Source: Streptomyces maremycinicus (lineage in GTDB: Bacteria; Actinomycetota; Actinomycetes; Streptomycetales; Streptomycetaceae). Taken from it: a stretch of 64,000 nt of DNA. Each line of letters begins with the position of its first letter. Positions within the stretch are counted from its first letter, which is position 1. Shown here one piece after another: positions 60,795-64,000 of this stretch. Under the pieces are notes generated by a model. The model was not told the origin of the DNA. It saw only the letters and a program-made list of their open reading frames with translations, and did no database searches. The position numbers and the translations under genes are program-made. The DNA is taken from contig NZ_BBYG01000012.1 in NCBI RefSeq assembly GCF_001184025.1, positions 496,001 to 560,000 of the forward strand, in the 5' to 3' direction.

Positions 60795-62363
60795 CTAGGT
60801 CGTCATGTCCCGCCGTCGCAGGGCCGCCAGTCCCGCGGTCACCAGCGTCGCCGCCGCAGCGGAGAGCACCAGCACCGGCGTCCACTCCATCGCGCCGCCC
60901 GGCAGTTTCGGCAGGTGGCCGAAGGGCGACAGGTCCAGGACGGCCTGCGGGGCGTCCAGGGCCGGGCCGATCCAGCCGATGAGCAGGATCGCGCCCGCCA
61001 CCCCCCACGCGGCCGGGGCGATCCGCGGGGCCGTTCCGTACAGCAGTACGGCCAGGCCGCCGACCAACCAGATCGCCGGGAGCTGCACGAGACAGGCGCC
61101 CAGGATCGGCAGGACGTCCCGGCGGTGGCCCGCGGCGAAACCGAGCCCGGCCAGGAGCATGATCAGGGTCGCGCCGCCGAAGGCGATCGTCAGGTGACCG
61201 GCCGCCCAGCGCAGTCGGCCCACCGCGTTCGCGAGAACCGGTTCCGCGCGGCCCGAGGTCTCCTCGCCGTGCAGCCGCAGGACGGACGACACCACGTACA
61301 GGGCCGCGATCAGGCCGAGCATGCCGATCATCGAGGCGAGGAACGCGTCCGTCAGGTCGCTCCGGCCGCCCATCCGCTCGAAGATCTCGCGGGCCTTGGC
61401 GTTGTCGGCGACCAGGTCGGCCACGCCCTCGGTGAGCGAGCCGTACACCACCCCCGTGAGGAAGAAGCCGACGCTCCAGCCCAGCACCCCGCCCCGCTGG
61501 AGCCGCCAGGCCAGCGCGGCGGCCGTCCTCAGCCGGCCCGTCGCCGGGCCGGGGCGGGTGGGCAGGAAGCTCATGCCCACGTCCCGGCGGCCGGCGAGCC
61601 CGTAGGCCAGCGCGCCCTGCGCTCCGGCGACGGCCGCGAACAACGCCAGCACCCACCACCGCTCGCCCGCGAAGGCCCGCAGGTTCTCCAGCCAGCCGAG
61701 CGGGGACAGCCAGGTCAGCCATGCGGAACCGTCGTCGGCCGACGCGTCGCCCGCCGCCCGCAGGACGAAGGCCACGCCCAGCACCGCCGCCGTCAGTCCG
61801 CGGGCCAGCCGCGCGCTCTCGGTGAGCTGTGCGAGGACCGCCGCGGCCGTGGCGAACACCATGCCCACCCCGGCGAGTCCGAGGCCGAACGCGACCGCGC
61901 CCGCCGCGCCGTGGCCTGCCAGGCCCGCCGCGACCAGCAGGGCCAGTACGGCGTCGGCGACGGCCGCCGCGAGCAGGGCCGCCGTCAGGGAGGCGCGGCG
62001 GCCGACCATGCCGGACGCGATGAGTTCCTGACGGCCGCTCTCCTCCTCGTCCCGGGTGTGCCGGACGACGACCAGCAGACTCGTCACCGCGGCGAGCGCG
62101 GCCGCGAACACCCCCACCCGCCAGGCCGTCAGCGCGCCGAGCGAGTCGTCGAAGACCGGGCCGATCAGGGCCCGCAGGGAGGCGTTGGTCTCCATCTGCC
62201 GCAGCAGGCCGGCCCGGTCGGCCGGGGTGCCGTAGAGGCTCTCGAGCGTGTTCGGCATGGACAGGACCATCAGGGTGTTCACCGCCACCCAGACGGGGAT
62301 CAGCACCCGGTCGCGGCGCAGCGCGAAGCGCAGGAGCGGGCCGGTGCCCGCCAGCGTGGTCAT
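60795..62363 (-). CDS. ABC exporter permease
   Basis: 522 aa integral membrane protein of the ABC-2 type with about 12 helices in two related halves (for example LLRFALRRDRVLIPVWVAVN at the start and LAWRLQRGGVLGWSVGFFL in the middle). No ATP-binding motif; it pairs with the ATPase encoded upstream, whose stop overlaps its ATG by four bases. Typical of streptomycete drug or lipid exporters controlled by a divergent MarR-type gene. The C-terminus RRRDMTT is cytoplasmic. Confidence 0.88.
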   Translation of the reverse strand: MTTLAGTGPLLRFALRRDRVLIPVWVAVNTLMVLSMPNTLESLYGTPADRAGLLRQMETNASLRALIGPVFDDSLGALTAWRVGVFAAALAAVTSLLVVVRHTRDEEESGRQELIASGMVGRRASLTAALLAAAVADAVLALLVAAGLAGHGAAGAVAFGLGLAGVGMVFATAAAVLAQLTESARLARGLTAAVLGVAFVLRAAGDASADDGSAWLTWLSPLGWLENLRAFAGERWWVLALFAAVAGAQGALAYGLAGRRDVGMSFLPTRPGPATGRLRTAAALAWRLQRGGVLGWSVGFFLTGVVYGSLTEGVADLVADNAKAREIFERMGGRSDLTDAFLASMIGMLGLIAALYVVSSVLRLHGEETSGRAEPVLANAVGRLRWAAGHLTIAFGGATLIMLLAGLGFAAGHRRDVLPILGACLVQLPAIWLVGGLAVLLYGTAPRIAPAAWGVAGAILLIGWIGPALDAPQAVLDLSPFGHLPKLPGGAMEWTPVLVLSAAAATLVTAGLAALRRRDMTT

Positions 62364-63250
62364 GCCGGTGTCTCCTGGTAGTGCCGCAGGAACAGCTCCT
62401 CCAGCGTCGGCGGCGTCGACCGCAGCGACCGTATGCCCGAGTCCGCCAGCGACCGCAGCACCGCGTCGAGTTGGTCGGTGTCGACGTGCAGCCGCACGCG
62501 CTTCCCCTGGACGTCGAGGTCGTGCACGCCCGGCAGACGCGCCAACCCGTTGGGGGAGTGGGTGAGTTCGGCGGTCACGCTGGTCCTCGTCAGATGGCGC
62601 AGCTCGGCCAGCGAGCCGGTCTCCACCGTGCGGCCCTTGCGGATGATGCTGACCCGGTCGCACAGTTCCTCGACCTCGCTGAGGATGTGGGAGGACAGCA
62701 GGACCGTACGGCCGCGGTCCCGTTCCTCCCGCACACAGCGCTGGAAGACCTCCTCCATCAGCGGGTCCAGGCCCGAGGTCGGCTCGTCCAGGATCAGCAG
62801 GTCGACGTCCGAGGCGAACGCGGCCACCAGGGCGACCTTCTGGCGGTTGCCCTTCGAGTAGGTACGGCCCTTCTTGGTGGGGTCCAGCTCGAAGCGGTCG
62901 ATGAGGTCGGCCCGGCGAACCGCGTCCAGGCCGCCGCGCAGCCGGCCGTACAGGTCGATGACCTCGCCGCCGGACAGGTTGCGCCACAGGGTCACGTCGC
63001 CCGGGACGTACGCGATTAGGCGGTGCGCCTCGACCGCGTCGGTCCACGGGTCGCGGCCGAGGACCTGTGCGGCGCCGGAGTCGGCGCGCAGCAGGCCGAG
63101 CAGGATGCGGATGGTGGTGGACTTGCCGGAGCCGTTGGGACCGAGGAAGCCGTGCACCTCACCGGCCTCGACCTCAAGGTCCAGGCCGGCGAGTGCGGGG
63201 GCACGGCCGAAGGACTTGTGCAGTCCGGACACCGAGATGGCCTTCGTCAT
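62360..63250 (-). CDS. ABC exporter ATP-binding protein
   Basis: 296 aa. Walker A GPNGSGKST (37-45), signature motif variant YSKGNRQK in place of LSGGQ, Walker B LLILDEPTSGLDP and the H-loop in LLSSHILSEVEEL. The C-terminal ~80 residues form the extra domain found in drug-export ATPases, ending TLEELFLRHYQE. Minus-strand promoter TTCACA-N17-TACGTT ends seven bases before the ATG (leaderless). Operon with the permease; divergent from the MarR-type gene. Confidence 0.93.
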   Translation of the reverse strand: MTKAISVSGLHKSFGRAPALAGLDLEVEAGEVHGFLGPNGSGKSTTIRILLGLLRADSGAAQVLGRDPWTDAVEAHRLIAYVPGDVTLWRNLSGGEVIDLYGRLRGGLDAVRRADLIDRFELDPTKKGRTYSKGNRQKVALVAAFASDVDLLILDEPTSGLDPLMEEVFQRCVREERDRGRTVLLSSHILSEVEELCDRVSIIRKGRTVETGSLAELRHLTRTSVTAELTHSPNGLARLPGVHDLDVQGKRVRLHVDTDQLDAVLRSLADSGIRSLRSTPPTLEELFLRHYQETPA

Positions 63251-63257
63251 GGTTCAG

Positions 63258-63317
63258 AACGTACGCTTCTTTCAGAAATTTGTGAAGTTAAGGAAGTCGG
63301 TGAAGCAACGTTAGGAT
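63258..63317. promoter_or_regulatory. Divergent promoters and putative MarR operator
   Basis: The 73-base intergenic region has TACGTT (minus strand, 63263-63258) for the ABC operon and TAGGAT (63312-63317) for the regulator, each 6-7 bases from its start codon. Between them lies an imperfect dyad CTTC-tt-TTCA...TGAA/GAAG (63265-63287) that covers the minus-strand -35 element. This is the expected position for autoregulation by the MarR-type protein. Confidence 0.55.
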
Positions 63318-63323
63318 GGGGTC

Positions 63324-63839
63324 ATGGCGGTCGAACGGGTCGAGCGGGGAGAAGCCGGTGGTGACCGGGACGCCGAGGCCGTGTCGCGGTTCGTCGAGGC
63401 CTTCGCGGCGCAGCTCGTCGAGGCCGGGATGCAGCGGATGCCCGCCCGGGTCTTCGCGGCGCTCCTCTCCTCCGACGAGGGCGCGATGACCTCGGCCGAG
63501 CTGGGCGAACAGCTGCGGATCAGCCCCGCTGCGGTGTCCGGCGCGGTGCGCTACCTGGCCCAGCAGCACATGGTCGCGCGCGAGCGCGAGCCCGGTTCGC
63601 GGCGCGAGCGCTACCGGGTGCACAGCAACCAGTGGTACGAGGCGATGACCAACCGCGAGTCCATGCTCAAGCGGTGGGAGGACGCGCTGCGCGAGGGTGT
63701 CACCAGCCTCGGAAGCCGCACCCCCGCCGGACGCCGCATGGCCGAGACGCTCGCCTTCTTCGAGTTCGTCGACGGCGAGCTCGTGGCCATGATGGAGCGG
63801 TGGCGGGTCCACCGGGCGGAGGTCTTCGGGAACCGGTAG
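63324..63839 (+). CDS. MarR/GbsR-type transcriptional regulator
   Basis: 171 aa. N-terminal dimerisation helix (SRFVEAFAAQLVEAGMQRMP), winged HTH (MTSAELGEQLRISPAAVSGA, RYLAQQHMVAREREPGSRRE), C-terminal helices EAMTNRESMLKRWEDAL and AETLAFFEFVDGELVAMM. It resembles the GbsR/MarR proteins that control adjacent ABC exporters. Divergent from the exporter operon and leaderless (TAGGAT six bases before the ATG). Ligand is likely the exported compound; unknown. Confidence 0.9.
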   Translation: MAVERVERGEAGGDRDAEAVSRFVEAFAAQLVEAGMQRMPARVFAALLSSDEGAMTSAELGEQLRISPAAVSGAVRYLAQQHMVAREREPGSRRERYRVHSNQWYEAMTNRESMLKRWEDALREGVTSLGSRTPAGRRMAETLAFFEFVDGELVAMMERWRVHRAEVFGNR

Positions 63840-63883
63840 GCCCCGTGAGGCGACCGCTCAGCGGCGGCCCCCGGAGCGGCCGC

Positions 63884-64000
63884 TCAGCGAGGCATGGCAC
63901 GTCGAAGCTCCAGGACCCGCGCGGGCAGCCTGAATCCGATCGCCCGCCCGCCGCCTTCGTCGTCGATCGCCCGGCCGCCGCCTTCGTCGTCGATCGCCCG
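63884..64000 (-). CDS. 3' end of an unknown gene with nonapeptide repeats
   Basis: On the minus strand the frame is open to the window edge and ends with RAIDDEGGG repeated twice, then RAIGFRLPARVLELRRAMPR and a TGA. The underlying DNA unit is 27 bases (a multiple of three) and copies differ by one base, consistent with a coding repeat. Because only 38 codons are visible, the alternative is a noncoding tandem repeat. Confidence 0.35.
   Translation of the reverse strand, partial: RAIDDEGGGRAIDDEGGGRAIGFRLPARVLELRRAMPR

Overview
The window looks like a Streptomyces (or very close actinomycete) chromosome. It is very GC-rich throughout, uses GTG and TTG starts freely, and carries the actinobacterial dnaK-grpE-dnaJ-hspR heat-shock operon, a HAIR-type HspR operator in front of clpB, a WhiB-family protein and many apparently leaderless genes. 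From clpB onward the order (clpB, YbjN-like, aminotransferase, DUF2617, speE, aldose epimerase, pyrE, fba, kynA, kynU) is typical conserved streptomycete core.

Layout. (1) 1-3844: 3' end of dnaK, then grpE, dnaJ and hspR, closed by a strong hairpin. (2) 3973-30101: a ~26 kb accessory block encoding a chromosomal type IV secretion-like machine. A left, mostly leftward arm holds a 1027-aa HExxE/Rossmann/proline-rich protein, a WhiB-winged-helix fusion, membrane and unknown proteins, a VirB6/TrbL-like protein, two paralogous lipoproteins, a VirB4-like ATPase, a TcpE-like protein, a VirB2-like small membrane protein and a TcpC/VirB8-like protein. A divergent rightward arm holds a tail-anchored proline-rich protein, a DUF4913 protein, a VirB8/NTF2-like anchored protein, a three-domain cell-wall hydrolase, a beta-propeller lipoprotein and a VirD4-like coupling ATPase. 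No relaxase, integrase, tRNA or att site is visible, so a dedicated secretion machine or an immobilised conjugative remnant are both possible.

(3) 30102-36971: repeat-filled spacers, an orphan xylose/ChvE-type sugar-binding lipoprotein, three paralogous LuxR-type regulators, and a translationally coupled pair. The pair is a secreted peptide with six DSTW repeats and a degenerate Rieske-like protein whose two expected His ligands are Arg. This small locus is, with the secretion machine, the best candidate for an undescribed system.

(4) 37079-49853: PPOX-fold protein, clpB, envelope and YbjN-like proteins, aminotransferase, DUF2617, spermidine synthase, SRPBCC protein, aldose epimerase, pyrE and fba. 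(5) 49871-64000: MFS exporter, DUF3151, tryptophan-to-anthranilate catabolic genes (kynA, kynU, probable formamidase), a deletion scar joining two gene fragments, a two-component pair, a cytochrome P450, a MarR-regulated ABC exporter and the end of a further gene.

How it fits together: HspR links the chaperone operon at the left with clpB 34 kb away, so the accessory block has separated two members of one regulon. The secretion genes face away from a central control region (22210-22546) that contains a perfect GTGACA-N6-TGTCAC dyad. The kyn genes provide tryptophan 2,3-dioxygenase, formamidase and kynureninase, sufficient for anthranilate formation. Several genes right of 37 kb share one promoter layout: a TANNNT-like -10 box 6-8 bases before the start codon, i.e. 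leaderless transcripts.
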